DNA of 64,000 nucleotides from CAINVV01 sp963663005 (GTDB taxonomy: Bacteria; Bacteroidota; Bacteroidia; Bacteroidales; Prolixibacteraceae). The stretch is taken from the NCBI GenBank assembly GCA_963663005.2, contig CAXXHH010000010.1, positions 310,001 to 374,000 of the forward strand, read 5' to 3'. The notes under the pieces are model-generated. The model saw nothing but the letters and a program-made list of their open reading frames with translations. It did not search any database and was not told the DNA's origin. The position numbers and the translations under genes are program-made. Within the stretch, counting starts at the first letter, position 1, and each line of letters begins with the position of its first letter. This document shows positions 63,649 through 64,000 of this stretch, in pieces.

Positions 63649-63726
63649 AAGACTTGAGATATGAGAAATAAGAAAGGAGATATAGGAGAGCGATTCTCAT
63701 GTCTTATATCTCATATCTCAAGTCTT
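63649..63726. repeat. 25-nt inverted repeat between paaK and the ACT gene
   Basis: Left arm 63649-63673 starts AAGACTTGAGATATGAGA; right arm 63702-63726 ends TCTCATATCTCAAGTCTT. Only one mismatch over 25 nt, loop 28 nt. Same sequence words as the repeat at 37430-37500. No T-tract follows, so not a simple terminator, but a transcript would fold strongly here. Confidence 0.7.
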
Positions 63727-63751
63727 AAAAACTTAACTAAATTATTGCACT

Positions 63752-64000
63752 ATGATCATAAAGCAGCTTTCAATATTTCTGGAAAACAAATCGGGTAGAT
63801 TGCATGAAGTTTCTACCATCCTCGGACTTGCCGGCATTAATATGTCTGCCTTTTCGGTAGCCGACACCTCTGAATTCGGAATCCTACGTTTAATCGTCTC
63901 TGATCACGAGAAAGCCTTCAAGGTATTGAAGGAAAACAATTTCTCAGTTAGCTTGACTGATGTGGTCTGTCTCAACTGTCCGAATCAGCCTGGAGCACTG
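63752..64000 (+). CDS. ACT-domain protein, 3' end cut by window edge
   Basis: The first 83 codons are visible. MIIKQLSIFLENKSGRLHEVS opens a complete ACT domain (LGLAGINMSAFSVADTSEFGILRLIVSD), and a second one begins at CLNCPNQPGAL. Tandem-ACT proteins of this size bind amino acids and are typically found directly after paaK in Bacteroidota, as here. Role as an amino-acid sensor is inference. Confidence 0.9.
   Translation, partial: MIIKQLSIFLENKSGRLHEVSTILGLAGINMSAFSVADTSEFGILRLIVSDHEKAFKVLKENNFSVSLTDVVCLNCPNQPGAL

Overview
The window reads as a chromosomal segment of a Bacteroidota bacterium, most likely from the Marinilabiliales/Prolixibacteraceae side of the phylum; the rank below phylum is inference. 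Supporting signs are an eleven-gene nuo operon without nuoEFG, a HemC-HemD fusion, a CusA pump fused to its outer-membrane channel, weak Shine-Dalgarno sites, and several Bacteroidota-type promoters (TTTG, about 19 bp, TAnnTTTG). Genes for rubrerythrin, OsmC and phenylacetate-CoA ligase fit an anaerobic or facultative life style.

Layout. 0-3.4 kb: heme/tetrapyrrole genes hemA-hemCD-hemB (hemB cut by the window edge). 3.7-5.7 kb: a sensor kinase/regulator pair. 5.7-10.1 kb: an AAA+/DUF4143 ATPase preceded by a striking 22-bp-period repeat, a cation efflux protein, TcdA, OsmC and a GNAT. 10.1-21.4 kb: an 11.3-kb co-directional run of four signalling genes (a six-PAS hybrid kinase, a hybrid kinase with an NMT1/THI5-like binding domain, a REC-kinase-REC protein and a LuxR-type regulator) that looks like one phosphorelay. 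21.7-27.0 kb: esterase and Tat-exported TIM-barrel protein, exported rubrerythrin, a second two-component pair and a DUF2231 membrane protein.

27.3-35.1 kb is an AT-rich accessory island. It starts with a decapitated AlbA/ATP-binding gene and ends with a YefM-YoeB toxin-antitoxin pair. At its centre is a retron: a reverse transcriptase with retron hallmarks, preceded by a 283-nt putative msr-msd RNA closed by perfect 12-nt a1/a2 repeats. The RT is followed by a 255-residue HEPN-like candidate effector, then a methyltransferase-like protein, a DUF1848 Fe-S protein and a small unknown. A WYL regulator is divergently transcribed from the other side of the RNA. This is the most likely undescribed system in the window.

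35.2-48.5 kb: mnmE, a small heat-shock protein, PspC and a second Tat TIM-barrel protein, a third two-component system whose kinase and regulator are divergent, and a metal efflux cluster (adaptor, CusA-TolC fusion, Cys-rich DUF6660-like protein). 48.7-58.8 kb: nuoABCDHIJKLMN. 59.4-62.1 kb: a lipid- or peptide-hydrolase-like lipoprotein, two membrane proteins and a lipoprotein of unknown function. 62.3-64.0 kb: paaK and an ACT-domain protein (cut by the edge).

nuoL, nuoN, the papain-like lipoprotein gene, its upstream membrane-protein gene and the AlbA remnant each carry a break that removing exactly one base would repair. Such a uniform set of single-base excesses points first to sequence error and only second to real gene decay.
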